Shown in pieces: positions 12,658 to 23,956 of a stretch of DNA of 64,000 nucleotides. Each line of letters starts with the position of its first letter. The stretch's first letter is position 1. The stretch is from the NCBI RefSeq assembly GCF_038396675.1, contig NC_088932.1, positions 21,577,501 to 21,641,500 of the forward strand, written 5' to 3'. The position numbers were made by a program, and so were the translations under genes. The DNA is from Hydra vulgaris. Taxonomy: Eukaryota > Cnidaria > Hydrozoa > Anthoathecata > Hydridae. The notes below the pieces were generated by a model that was not told the DNA's origin, made no database searches, and saw only the letters and a list, made by a program, of their open reading frames with translations.

Positions 12658-13511
12658 AGACAGTCATAAAGACGTTTTTCTGTCGTTAAGTCGTAAGTCG
12701 TTAAGACAAGTTTTTCTAATGTTATACCATTGTATAACATCAAAAAAACTTGATACCAAATTCAGAAATATTTTTTTCTTTGTTGTGTTTAATTTTATTC
12801 GTGAACTGTCTCAAATACAGAACTTTTAAAATATTTTGTGAATACAAGAATTAAAGCTTTATTTTTCTTATTATTTTTAGTTTGGTGGTGGTTAATGAGG
12901 AGAGTGGAGGGGGACAGGGGTGGTAGCCAGTAAATTTTTTTATAATGCTTCAGGGGCATCACAAAGTCTTCGTGCGCCCCTGATCCTGGGAAATGAAACA
13001 TTTTTTACGGGAAATGAGAAGCCCGAATAAAAACGATTTATTCTCTAATTCAGGACCTAGCCTAGTTAGCTATAAACTTTCCTCTTTTTTTTTCCCAATA
13101 AACCACTTCTCCTTTACCGAAATGGCGCTAAAACTCGCGTACATAAAGTTTTAGAATTTTTTTTTGTTAACTATTTAACGAGTTCCATGTTAAATGTCTA
13201 TAATAAGATTACCATGGGACCAAGGCCAGCCCGAAGTTGTCGTTTTTTTTGGTGGAAAAATAATAGTGATAGATAGAACAACAATATTATAACTACAAAT
13301 AACGTATAAAAATAATGTTATAGATAATTATAAATAATGTTAATAATAATGATAATAATAATAAAAACAATTATAAATAATGTTAATACCTATAAAATAT
13401 TATTATAAAAATTTATAGCAATATTGTTATAAATAATGTTAATATAGTATTGTTATAAATAATGTTAATTGTTATAAATATGTTTCTATATATTGTTAAT
13501 ATAAAAAGAAT
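12658..13511. other. AT-rich with simple repeats
   Basis: No gene seen. 13262-13500 is built of AATAATGTTAATATTATAAAT-like degenerate repeats. The less AT-rich stretch 12895-13000 has no recognisable coding content. Confidence 0.5.
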
Positions 13512-13581
13512 GCATTGTCGGGGAATCGAACCCCGGTCCCCCGCGTGGCAGGCGAGAATTCTACCACTGAACCAACAATGC
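13512..13581 (-). tRNA. tRNA-Gly (GCC)
   Basis: The reverse complement folds as a complete cloverleaf. The 7-bp acceptor pairs GCATTGT with ACAATGC. The A-box region is GGTTCAGTGGTAGAATTCTC, the anticodon loop CTGCCAC (anticodon GCC), and the T arm CGGGG-TTCGATT-CCCCG contains a standard B box. The sequence closely follows the eukaryotic tRNA-Gly(GCC) consensus. No intron and no encoded CCA. With intact pol III boxes this looks functional rather than SINE-derived. Confidence 0.95.
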
Positions 13582-13676
13582 CTACATGGTTGTAGAAAAT
13601 ATATAATATTTTAAATTATTAAAATGATTATAAATAAAACTAAGATATTTTAGAGGAGTTATTTTATGTTTGCATC

Positions 13677-13753
13677 CGGAAAACCAATACTTAATAATAT
13701 CATTATTAAGTATTATATGATTAATAATATTATTATTAAGTATTGGTTTTCCG
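13677..13753. repeat. 77-bp hairpin (inverted repeat)
   Basis: CGGAAAACCAATACTTAATA on the left is mirrored by TATTAAGTATTGGTTTTCCG on the right, with ATTAT-rich sequence between. It may be a tiny MITE. It lies about 95 bp from the tRNA-Gly gene. Confidence 0.8.
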
Positions 13754-15239
13754 TATAATGATAATAATAGTAGTAAATAACAAATAAAAATAATTTTTTA
13801 ATTATTATTATTATAAAAATAAAAAAAGTTATTTTTCTTTGTCTTTTCTATTATTATTATTATTATTGTTATTATTGTTATTATTAGTATTATTCTATTA
13901 TTAAAATTTTTGTATTTTGTCAATATTATTAAAATGCATGGGTGAAGGCGGGGCACGATGATTCAAGGGGGACAGTAGATAAGAAGAATCTTCTCAAAGA
14001 TTTGGATTTTCTTCATCGTGATAATGTTATCATTTTATGAGTGTATATAGCCATCTTTAATTATAGTGATTAGAAAATTAACAACACAAGTTAATTAAGA
14101 TTGTTAACATAACTAAGATACGAAAAACATTTATAATGCAAACATAGTGCAATTGCATTTTACGACCAGGCGAGTAGATAGAATTTTTTGGTGTTTCAGA
14201 AATGACACTTTTAAACATGATGCAAACTTCAAACTTAAGCTCATGTTTATGTCAAAAGAGAGTGTTTTAGAAAAAATCGCGGCGGTTGGAGCATGGAAAC
14301 AAAAATATTTAAAAGTGTGCTCCCCCCATCCCAAATGAAAGGGCAATAAATTAATAAAGTGTTTATTAGTAGGGAGTTTAGGCAATATTTATAGCAAATG
14401 TAAATATTTTTTATATTAAATGCATTATATTCCTTAATATATTTCCTTTTCAAAATGGTTTCAACCACCTCTGTAGCTTATTTAGTTCCAAAGATATACG
14501 TGTTTTAATATTTTCAATTCATAGACTTTTTATGAAATATTTTCTTAAAGTATCTCGTTCAATTTTTGGCACCGAAAAAAAAAACTTTTTTATCTTTTTT
14601 TTTTTTTGCGTAAAAAGTTGCGTAAACTAACTTATAATAAAATTTTATTAGAAAATAAATTGTAAATCTAAATTATTTGAACAATTCATAAGTAGAATTT
14701 TTTGGGGGGGTTAACGCAGACGTACCATGAAGTAGTCAAATAACTGTATAATATGTTTGAATATGTTTTAAACCTTTTTGACACAAAATAAATTTTCAAA
14801 TGTTTTAATTTATAATACGTTGAGCGTAACAAAACTTTGATGATAAATATTAACTTAAATTAATTTTATTTTTCTTTAATAAATTATCAATTGAACAACG
14901 TGGACCCAAATAAAACACGCAGAAAACGTCAAAATACGTACAAAATAAAAATAAATCTAAAATTTATTTTTACACAAACAAAAAAAGAAATTAGTCAAAG
15001 ACTTGTTAATAATTTCAGTATTGTTATAGATTCAAAAAAAGATTTAACCACTATAGTCTACTGATTCGACTAATTTATTGTTTTCAGCACCTATCATAAT
15101 ATAAAAAATGTTATATTTTTTAATGGGGTTAGGGTTTTTAACTTTTTAAAAATTTTGAAAACAATGAATGAAAAACTCGTTGAATTGTTCTATTGCATTG
15201 TGTTTGGCTTTATTTGATTGTGTACTCTCGAGTCCTTAA
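13754..15239. other. AT-rich, trinucleotide repeats, no gene
   Basis: (TTA)n/(TTG)n tract at about 13848-13890. Weak open frames at 14131-14385 on both strands have no family motifs. Confidence 0.5.
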
Positions 15240-15530
15240 CTCAAGGGGGGGGGGCGTTTATTATTTTTTGGAAAAATTTCCACCCACACAAATCATATTA
15301 ATACCCCCACCCCTTTATTAATTTTTACTTGTTTTAACAAAAAAATTATATCTAAAAACTAAAAAAAAATCAGTGAAAATCAGCTTTAAAAATCAAAAAA
15401 TACATACTAGTTACTGATAAGTAATAAAACTTTCAGTGTAAATTCTGACCCTCCCCTCCCCCGGTTCATTAAATCTTGACTAAACCCCCCATCCACTTTT
15501 ATTACCCCCCTCTTGTATTAAGAGATTACA
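15240..15530. repeat. Possible MITE with G/C homopolymer ends
   Basis: Starts CTCAAGGGGGGGGGGCG and ends CCCCCCTCTTG, weakly inverted ends, with several C-runs inside. Boundaries and element status are uncertain. Confidence 0.25.
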
Positions 15531-15890
15531 TAGATTAACAGACAAATGGAAATACTTATACGGATTATCTTATCTATCTATTTGTCTTAAACTTTTTAAT
15601 AGATGTTTTAAATCGTTTTGTCTTTGAGATAAATTATCGCACTATTAATGTACCCAAATTTGACTATATGTTGCAAATTATTTGAACTCAGAAAAAATAT
15701 TTTAATTATCGAATTTCAATTCAAACTTCAGAGTAGGCTGTGTGTGTATTGTTAACAAACAATTTTATACATAATTTGCCTTGGCTATTCCGTTCATAAA
15801 TTAGACAAAATTGTCTAACTTACTTAACGAAGTGCACCAACGAGAAGGTAAGCCATAGGACTTTGCACTCCATCCGTGAGCTGTCATGTT

Positions 15891-16049
15891 GCCTAAGGTT
15901 AGCCCTCCATTTCTGGATTCTTTCCTTTACTTGATAGGCAGTTCATGTAAAAGTAATAGTAAATTAGCCTAAGGTTAGCCCTCTATTTCTGGATTCTTTC
16001 CTTTACTTGATAGGCAGTTAATGTAAAAGTAATAGTATTTTTGCCTAAG
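15891..16049. repeat. Tandem duplication, 75-77-bp period
   Basis: Two nearly identical units start GCCTAAGGTTAGCCCT at 15891 and 15966; the beginning of a third unit (GCCTAAG) is at 16043. Confidence 0.9.
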
Positions 16050-16289
16050 CTTTTTTTTTTTTTTTTAATAATAAAAATTTGCAGTTAAGCTGCAAATAAA
16101 CAACAACAAATAAACAAAATTGGTACAGATAAACATATCAGATATGATTCATACTATTTATAAAGATAAAAACCACTGAGCTCAAATGCAGTAAAAACAA
16201 ACTATTGGAACATAACAATAAAAGAAATAAGATTAATATATACTGTAACATAATTCTAAATTTACATTAAATAAAATTACCTCGCAACC

Positions 16290-18023
16290 CTAGCTACAAA
16301 GAATAAGATCACCTTTTTCAAAATCAATCAATAAAGGAAATGACCATACTTCATCAGGTTCGTTATCATACTTAACAAGGTATGTAGTTCTTCTACCGTT
16401 TAATTGATCAATTTGAACCACTTGCGCACGTTCCCAAGATACTTTAAGAGCATCTTCTTCTCTAACACGATGTTGCATAGAAAAACCTACAAAATCAGAT
16501 GGATTGTTAATAAATTTTGATAAGGAGTGCTTTTTTTGTTGCTCTATTAGTTTGTTTAGTCTTGCATCCTGAATTTTTTCCATTAATTCTTTTTTTTTGT
16601 TTTCAACAGCTGCATCACGTATTGTACGAGGCTTTAAATTATTACTTATATTATTACTTAAAGATTGTTTGTTTGGTGTTAAATTTGCTTGAATAACAAT
16701 AAGAAGATTTTGATATAATTCCTCTGAAGACAAGTTTATTCTTTTGCTTCCTTCTACTTTTGTTTTACAAAAATGTTTTTTGTCACATTCAACACATAAG
16801 ATTATGCGATAAAAATTAAGTTGAGCAAGGAGTACTTTTGATTTCAATGGCTCTTCTATATTAGAAACTGTTTTCTCTGCTTCCTCTAATGATATCCATG
16901 CCCTTACATTTAAATTTATCAAATCATTACAAGCTGCAACCTTTTTATGTTGTAGTTTAATTTCTTCTCGATTTTTTTCTTCTTGCTTTGCTAGAAGGTG
17001 CATAGCTTTATCTTTTTTAAGAGCTTCTTTTCTTTCATCATATTTGCTTTTCATTAATGTTACTTTAGTTCTTGAATATTCAAGCAATTGTTTTCTTTCT
17101 TCATCTGATTTACTATTAAGCCATTCTAATGTTTGGTTCTGAGACCACATTGTCAAAGCCTGGATAGTTTGAACATTTGCATTGGGTTTTGTGCGAACCA
17201 TTAAATCCAAAATGGCAAAGTCGCTTTCTGATGCTTTATTAGTGACAGGGACATTAGAAGCAGCTTCAGAAACAGAATTAGATGGATTCCAATATTTACC
17301 ACCTGGTAATTGATCAGCACACTGACGTTCCAAAATAACAAGAATTGAGTGGAAAATAATTTCAAGTGATTGAACAGTTAAAGAATCAAACTCATCATTT
17401 TGAGTGCATTCAAACAGCTTGGTGTAAACCACATCTTGATGAAGAAGATTGGTATCCTCAAAAAATTTTCCATTAGCAAACAATAAAGAAAATGCATCGA
17501 TACAAAGAGATGAAAGTCTAACTTTCAAGCGAAGTAGGTAGGGGTTTAAAAATAATATACTATCAAGTGATTCGATAATTCTCCACATTGGACCAGCAAG
17601 TAGTTTGTCAATAATACCTAATGCACGGACTTCAGCAATGAATACAAGATTTGTGATATCTTCCTTAATTGCTTTAAATAAATTATTAGGGTTAGGCCAA
17701 GCATTAAGAAATTCTGTTATAGAATCCTTATGATAGTATAGGGCAGCTGCATTGTAATACAAAATATTAAATCGATTTCCAATAAATGGAACAAAATAAG
17801 ATTTATCATTACGAGAGGAAAGAAAAGAATTAAACCATGACGCAACACCAGCTTCCTCACTACCCCTTGAATGAAATGCCTTACATGTAGTACGAACTAA
17901 TCGTACAGCACCACATTCTTTACCACTAAAAGCATAAACAGTTTCAAAATCATTTTGAAGCAGAATTTTTTCAAAAGAATTTAAAACTTTATCAGTTTCA
18001 GAAGCAAAATTAGCAAGCAAATG

Positions 18024-18025
<2 letters not shown>
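16290..18025 (-). pseudogene. Uncharacterised conserved protein, C-terminal half (split by SINE)
   Basis: An open frame of about 577 codons ends at 16290. It begins in-frame with IHLLANFASETDKVL and contains GSEEAGVASWFNSFL, FIGNRFNILYYNAAALYYHK and EVRALGIIDKLLAGPMWRII. A long charged helical region (about residues 290-370) follows, then ERAQVVQIDQLNGRRTTYLV and VWSFPLLIDFEKGDLIL at the end, possibly a small SH3-like/chromo or Tudor-like fold (inference). It resembles a protein family I recall from cnidarians and lancelets, function unknown, multicopy and possibly transposon-derived. It directly continues the protein at 18104-19437: family members read through NFFCK into HLLxNFA, and here a SINE sits at that junction. 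Confidence 0.7.
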
Positions 18026-18056
<31 letters not shown>

Positions 18057-18108
18057 TTATTCACCTCCCCAAGGCCCGAGGGGGGCCACTACAGTCGAGG
18101 AGGCTACT
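18026..18108 (-). mobile_element. 5'-truncated tRNA-derived SINE inserted in an ORF
   Basis: On the minus strand, GCCTCCTCGACTGTAGTGGC, GGCCTTGGGGAGGTGAATAA and a 28-nt A tail (18053-18026). The body matches the 3' parts of the fuller SINE copies at 48120-48330 and 60829-61068. It interrupts the protein between NFFCK and HLLANFA and shifts the frame. No long target duplication is visible, perhaps because the target was A-rich. Confidence 0.8.
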
Positions 18109-19437
18109 CATTTTTTTTACAGAAAAAATTACTCATGTCCTTCATATTGTCTTTGACGTTTGAGGAAAGAAAATCCCAGTTACTAATTGCAATAGGCAAA
18201 AGTTTTTCCCTTAATGTTTTTAACTGTGAGTTAAAAAGAGGATTAACCGAAGAAAGATCAGACATTGTTGATTTTATTGATGTTATTAGTTTAGCAAAAT
18301 TAATTTCTTTTTCAGTAGCTGAGTTGCTAACAACGTCACAAATGTCATCTTCTATATTAGTAAAGTTTTGCAAAACAGTTGCTGCATCTTTGCCAACCAC
18401 TTCTGATAGACCAAAAGATAAAGTTTTCCCACTAGTTGTAGTAATTTGAAAGTTTTGATAATGCTTATGGTATTTCTGAGTACCATCACCATGCAAACAA
18501 TTGCCTATATTAGAGTTTTTATTTATCAAATTATTTTCAAGCATTGCTTCCGCAACTTGAAATTGACCTAAAATTGAAGCTTTCTGCATTAACCTACATT
18601 TTACAGCGGCTGATGGCAGTCTAGATATGTTCTTTTTGGCTAGTTTGTTTAAAACTACTTTTATGACTTCGTTGACACTATTCATACTCACGTTCATTGA
18701 AAGAAGTTTCGTTATTGTTTCTCGAATGTCATCACTGGATCTGCCATCTTCAAATGTTATCACTTCGTCATCATCCAGCAAAGAAACCAATTTTTGAAGT
18801 TCTAGATTCTCCTCTTTTAAAATGTTTGTCTTACTATATAACAAAACAACTTCCTTCTCTAAACTTATAACATCTTTCATATTGTTGTCATTAATATAGT
18901 TGGTTTTATTTTGCAAAATAACTTTTAAATTACTCACTTTTTTTTGCAGCTTTATTTTTTCGTTTTTTAATTCAGAAATGTTTATGTCTGAGTTTTCAAG
19001 AATTGAATTAATATCTGTTATTTTATTTTTTAATTGCAATATTATTTTTTTTTCTTCATTTTTTAACGAATTTATTTTATTCTTTTTTATTTCCAGCTGA
19101 GTATCACGATATTTTATTTTTTTATTCAAATTTCTAACATTAAATGATTCTTTTTTTGACTTTAATAGCTCTAATTTGTTTTCGATATTATTAAGCTTTT
19201 CTTCTTTTTCACAATAACACTTTTTAATAAAGTTTAATTCAGCTTCTATTAGAGAGTTTTTTGAAATAAGTATTTTTAGATTGTTTGACATATCTTCAAA
19301 ATCTTTTAGATGTGTAAAATAATCCATTTGTAAATCCATCATAGATTCCATTTTCCTTTTTAAAATTTTATTTTCTTTTTTAAGCATTTTGTTTTCGCTT
19401 ATCAGTATTGTTTCTTTAAGAATTTCGGATGCATTCA
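18104..19437 (-). pseudogene. Uncharacterised conserved protein, N-terminal half (coiled coil plus HGDGT motif)
   Basis: Open frame of about 450 codons. Roughly the first 240 residues are a Lys/Glu/Asn-rich coiled coil (KENKILKRKMESMM, LKNEEKKIILQLKNKI). The conserved part follows: LLSMNVSMNSVNEVIKVV, LHGDGTQKYHKHYQNFQITT, then GLSEVVGKDAATVLQNF, NPLFNSQLKTLREKLLPIAI and ending NFFCKKNE before a stop supplied by the SINE. HGDGT could be the first acidic residue of an RNase H-like transposase core, but this is speculation. Interrupted only by the insertion, so the damage may be recent or polymorphic. Confidence 0.65.
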
Positions 19438-19481
19438 CTGTATTATCAGAAAAATTTGCCACAGGTGGAAAAAGGCTTTAC

Positions 19482-19683
19482 CTAATAACAATGCTAATTT
19501 TTTATTTTTTCGTTGTTTCTTTAATTTTCTGATGGTGTCAACTAATCTATTTATCTTTTTGGCTAAAGCTTTCTTGCAGCAGAACAGTTCAACTTTAAAA
19601 TCCACACAATATCTACAATATATTGCATCATAAGATGTATCTTTTAAAGCCAAATACCAATCAAAAATACTTTCATTTATCAT
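19482..19683 (-). CDS. Probable upstream exon of the same protein
   Basis: Frame starting MINESIFDWYLALKDTSYDA, Cys-containing, then NRLVDTIRKLKKQRKNKKLA. It runs past the next frame and fails after LLLG. A 44-nt segment 19481-19438 starts GTAAAG, ends ATACAG and contains CTGATAAT as a plausible branch site. Removing it joins the frames exactly (GTG codon across the junction) into NASEILKETILISENK. So this is either an exon with a very short intron, or a frameshift. The frame stays open 5' of the ATG, so another exon may precede. Confidence 0.5.
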
Positions 19684-19767
19684 TCTATCTAAATAAATAA
19701 AGATTTTCCAGTCATCAATTCGAAAAAATATATAAACATATAAATATGTTATTTTAAGTCTTTTACT

Positions 19768-19768
<1 letters not shown>

Positions 19769-19860
<92 letters not shown>
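19769..19860. repeat. (TA)n microsatellite
   Basis: Pure TA array of about 92 bp. Confidence 0.95.
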
Positions 19861-19864
<4 letters not shown>

Positions 19865-20940
19865 TAAAAACTAAGTAAATTGTATAAAAAGAAAATTGTA
19901 AGTTACAAATAAGACTTACTGATAAACTGCTGTGATTCAATTACCAAATGGTTAGCAAAAATCACATTAACAACACAAAACAAACTCACTTTAGAATACC
20001 TTTAGTAAAAATTTATAATAAAATCTCAGCTATATAAAATATTGAATTCAACGTGTGCAAAAATCTTTAGTCAAGTAAAAGAAGAAACGGCACATTTACC
20101 AAAAATATCTAAAGACGGGGGAAATTATAATAATCTTTACTTAGAAAACAAAAAACCCACCCTATAAGACTACAAAAAAAAAAAAAAAAAAACTAATTCA
20201 CTTAATAATTAAATATTTGCAGAATTTGTTTTTACGAGGGGACGAAAGAATTATTTTAACTTACTTGTATTTTAACAAAACTGAAAGATTTAAAACTAAA
20301 TAACTTTATCAATTCTAAACCAAAACATCGTCCCCAAACAAATTATTGTAGTACAACCTTTTCTAAAAAAAATAACATCTACATGTACGTATATACTATT
20401 TATTTTCATGGGTGGGTTTTTATTCTTCAACACCTACATAAAATCATTTCTGGCGTTTTTTGGACGAAGTTTTTCAAAAATATATTAACGATTTTTCCCG
20501 CGATAAAATGTCACGTGACAAAACTCCCTATTATTAGTAATTAATAAAGTATTTTTTAGGATTTTATACTAAATTCAAATTCATCAACAGTTTTTAATTT
20601 CATTTAATAATATTTTAACGTTCAAAAGTTATGACCATGTAAAAATCTGCGCCTTTCCCAAATTAAGGGGATTGTAAATTTGTGTCAAAGTAAAATTCAA
20701 ACAAACTGATCTTTGTTAAATAAAGTACGCACCAAGCCACAAATGTCGACAAGTTTTTACTATTGAAGAAGAAATATTGTTAAAAATTTAAATAAATTCT
20801 AAAGTACAATCTTGTTCGCACTTTTAGACTTGCTCGCACTTTTAGACTTGCTCGCACGAGGCCTTCAGGAGTCTTTCAAAAAAATAGCTTAGGATTTTGC
20901 TAAACATACTAGAAAAACTGTTCCATAATCTTGGAAAAAA
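19861..20940. other. AT-rich, no gene recognised
   Basis: Poly-A at 20172-20190 and a small TTGCTCGCACTTTTAGAC tandem duplication near 20811-20856. Nothing else recognised. Confidence 0.5.
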
Positions 20941-20944
20941 CCTT

Positions 20945-21176
20945 TACTGATGGAGAAAATTAGTTTTTTGGTTTTATGAATAGATGTAAAGATCTTTCTT
21001 TACGTAGACCAGAAGTAACCAGTTTGTCTCGCGCAACCAATTTGTCTCACGCTTTAAACTTTAATAAAATAAATACCGCAGAGTTTTTCAAAAATTTGAA
21101 AGAAATTTCTAAAATTCTATATAATAATAATTCAAGTTCTAACAAAATTTGTAATGCTGGTGAGACAGGTTTTTAG
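20945..21176 (+). pseudogene. pogo/Tigger transposase N-terminal fragment
   Basis: Reads FGFMNRCKDLSLRRPEVTSL, then SRATNLSHALNFNKINTAEF and ending near KICNAGETGF. The sequence before the catalytic core of pogo/Tigger transposases has the same layout (FMKRHP-LSLRKPE-TS, FN--NV--FF, I-N-DETG). The catalytic Asp of DETG is Gly here. The rest of the element is missing. Right after GETGF there is an A-box-like TAGCGCAGTAGTTAGAGCGC, perhaps the head of a SINE. Confidence 0.65.
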
Positions 21177-21267
21177 CGCAGTAGTTAGAGCGCTTTTTTT
21201 AAAAAAAAATAGAGATCTAAAGAGGCGTGAACTTTCTACCCCAAAAAAGTTGTTTTAATGAGTTTGC

Positions 21268-21480
21268 AGTAAACCTATAAAAGCATTTTGAGTGGTTCAT
21301 TGAAGTATTGCTGATCAGTTACTTAAAGGACCATTAGCCAATAACAAAATGCTAATAATAGCTAGTCATTGGCTAGCAATCTTAGGCGGCTGCAACTAAT
21401 GGTCCACAATATAACCAATAAGCAAAACCACAGGATACATAGGTCCCCTGAAATTCCGCTGTACGATGTTTGCTGGGTAG
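21268..21480. mobile_element. Palindrome-type MITE, divergent copy
   Basis: Contains AGTTACTTAAAGGACCATTAG, GGCTGCAACTAATGGTCCAC and CAATAAGCAAAACCAC. These match the inverted ends and the inner GCTGCCACTAATGATCCAC of the copies at 43187-43600 and 44338-44545. It ends with TTCCGCTGTACGATGTTTGC, like TTCCGCTATAGAATGTTTG near 43567. Confidence 0.65.
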
Positions 21481-21823
21481 ATAAATACTTTTTCGCGGAG
21501 CTCTGTGACAAAATCGTTAGGTCTTCTTGAGGCACCTAAAACTAAAATCAAAACAAAAAAAAAGCTTTTAAAAAAGCGTAATTTCATCGACAATTGAATT
21601 GATAGATAGTGAAACGGATTGAACCAGTCAATCAAAATTTCTACTTAAAAATTTTTTTTTATTTCAAAAAATAAAAAATAAATAAATAAAATTATTTTAA
21701 ATAAATTAAATTATTTTTTGGTAAAATTACCAGCACTAAGCAAAATAAAAATTTAGTTGACGAAACATTTTTAGGCTTTTTTTTAATTAAAAAAGTCTTC
21801 ATTTTTCTTTATTGTTCCAACAG

Positions 21824-21957
21824 TTGATCGTATGTCTGAAGCGCCACTTCTGGGTATCTTCCTCCAGCTAATTGCCTTATAGAGGCTGCATACCCGGGCC
21901 CGCGAAGACAAGTTCAGCTTACTAAAGTGCATCATCACCTGCTTCGACGAATCAAGA
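21824..21957 (+). other. GC-richer exon-like island with splice-like borders
   Basis: A T-rich tract ending TTGTTCCAACAG precedes 21824, and AGA|GTAAGT follows at 21957. The 134 bp between are unusually GC-rich for this window (GGCTGCATACCCGGGCCCGC). All three plus frames contain stops; on the minus strand one frame reads GYAASIRQLAGGRYPEVALQ. It could be a noncoding or UTR exon, or a fragment of an element. No family recognised. Confidence 0.3.
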
Positions 21958-22264
21958 GTAAGTAAATTTAAGAAGAACGAAGTAATTTAAAGTGAAAGTT
22001 AGAAGAAGTCGAGTTAGAAAGATAGCATAGAGATAGGGGACAGATATTGCACTGGATGTTAGAATGTGCAACATATTCTATTAGTTAGTTTAACTAATTA
22101 ATGTATTTGTATAAACGTAATCATCCTTGTTGATGACGCTTGTTTATACTTAAATGAAGTGTCACTTATGGATGGTCTCGGAAAACTACCAAGACCGCTA
22201 GTCTGTGGTGGGACTGCAAGAGTTACTCGTCGTTTTATCTTTTTTGTGGTTTTAAGAACTTATA

Positions 22265-22460
22265 CCCAGTGAAAAAGCGCACATGGGATACGCGTGGATT
22301 TTTTCCATATGTAACCCATGTGGGGTATTATTATTTTGTCCCATGTGGGTTTCATATGGTAAATCTCACATGGGTTTTATGTGGTAAATCTTACATGGGA
22401 TATAGGTGGAAAATACTAGATGTTATAGATCTTAAATGCCACATATTTTAATCCAAATGG
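22265..22460 (+). repeat. Left subterminal array of CACATGGG motifs
   Basis: At least five spaced motifs (CACATGGGAT, CCCATGTGGGG, CCCATGTGGGTTT, CACATGGGTTT, ACATGGGATA). Clustered subterminal motifs are typical of transposase binding sites. Confidence 0.7.
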
Positions 22461-22952
22461 TATAAAAGTAGTCAATACTAGACAAATGAAAGTCCGAATG
22501 CTTCTATGATAATTTTTAAAATTCTTTTAATTTAAAAATTACTTAAATAGTTATTTAAAATTAATCATCAAAGCTTTCAGAGAGGCTTAACTTAATCTGG
22601 TATTTGCTGTTTTATCCCATTTGGTATTCAAAATGTGTAGCATTTTTGATCTTTTACATGTGATGTTTTCCACCTAAAACCTGTGGGATTTACCTTAAAC
22701 TATAATGACGAAATTTTATAAAATTAAAAAACGTGTTGCAAAATGAATTTATTTTAAAATAAATGCTATTAATCAATACATCAAAAATGAATATTAAAAA
22801 TATTATTTTTTCTTTTGCGATTTACACGCCGTTTTTTGTCGATTTAATTAATTAAATCGCTTCGGCTTGCATAATACCAAGGTTTTTAGTATCTTCAAAC
22901 TTTCTTCAAACATTTTCTAAAAATAAAAAAAATAAATACAAATATATATAAG

Positions 22953-23145
<193 letters not shown>

Positions 23146-23956
23146 AATTTTAATAAGGAACCTTATTAGTCGAGCAATTTTAATTATTAGCCAGGTTGAA
23201 GTCATTAATGACTACAATATTTCACAAATAATTATTTTCTAATTTATTACTTACAATGACTAACGAATTATGGGTAATTGAACACATATTATGCGTAATG
23301 AGCTTGAACCCATGAGGAGAATCCTGAAAAAAAGTGATCAATTAGGATAAGTAGTTAAAAAACAAAAATGTAAAAACCTACTTTTTCAATGATATAAACC
23401 TTAGGTGCAATAGCCACTGAATGCAAAAGTATCTTTACTTTTTCGTCACACACACGGCCTTCTATAATAACAGGCCTTGACATCGCGCAAAATGCCGTAA
23501 AAACTGAAGGCCGATTAAACTTTCACTTTTACTTATATTGATATATTTTATATTAGGTAGGGTGTATGTTTTCTAATAATAATCTCTAGTAAAGACGGAA
23601 ATATAAAAAGAAAACCAAAAAATTGTTAAAAGATAATCATATTTTTCGTATTTCAAATTTCATTAAGAATATTTATGTAACATTAAATAGTATCAATAAC
23701 AAGCAGAACCATAACAAAGTATATATCTATATATTAGAAAGATAACAGTATTTTTAATTTATTTTTGCTAAAAATCACCAACAATAAAAAACACCAACAA
23801 AAGTTGATTCAAGCAAAAAAAAAGTTTTATCCATATATCTCAACAGGGTAAATATTTACAAATCCAAACATATTGAGAGACATATAGGCTAATGAGAAAA
23901 TAAAAAACATAACAAGTAAATAGCATAATAAATTACAAAACTAATTTTCACATAAA

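Noticed and set aside
13678-13752. Hairpin near tRNA-Gly considered as a terminator or RNA gene
   Set aside because: It lies about 95 bp away on the 5' side of the minus-strand tRNA and is AT-rich; better seen as a small inverted-repeat element.
21172-21196. A-box-like TAGCGCAGTAGTTAGAGCGC as a tRNA or SINE
   Set aside because: No B box or tail follows; too short to call separately.
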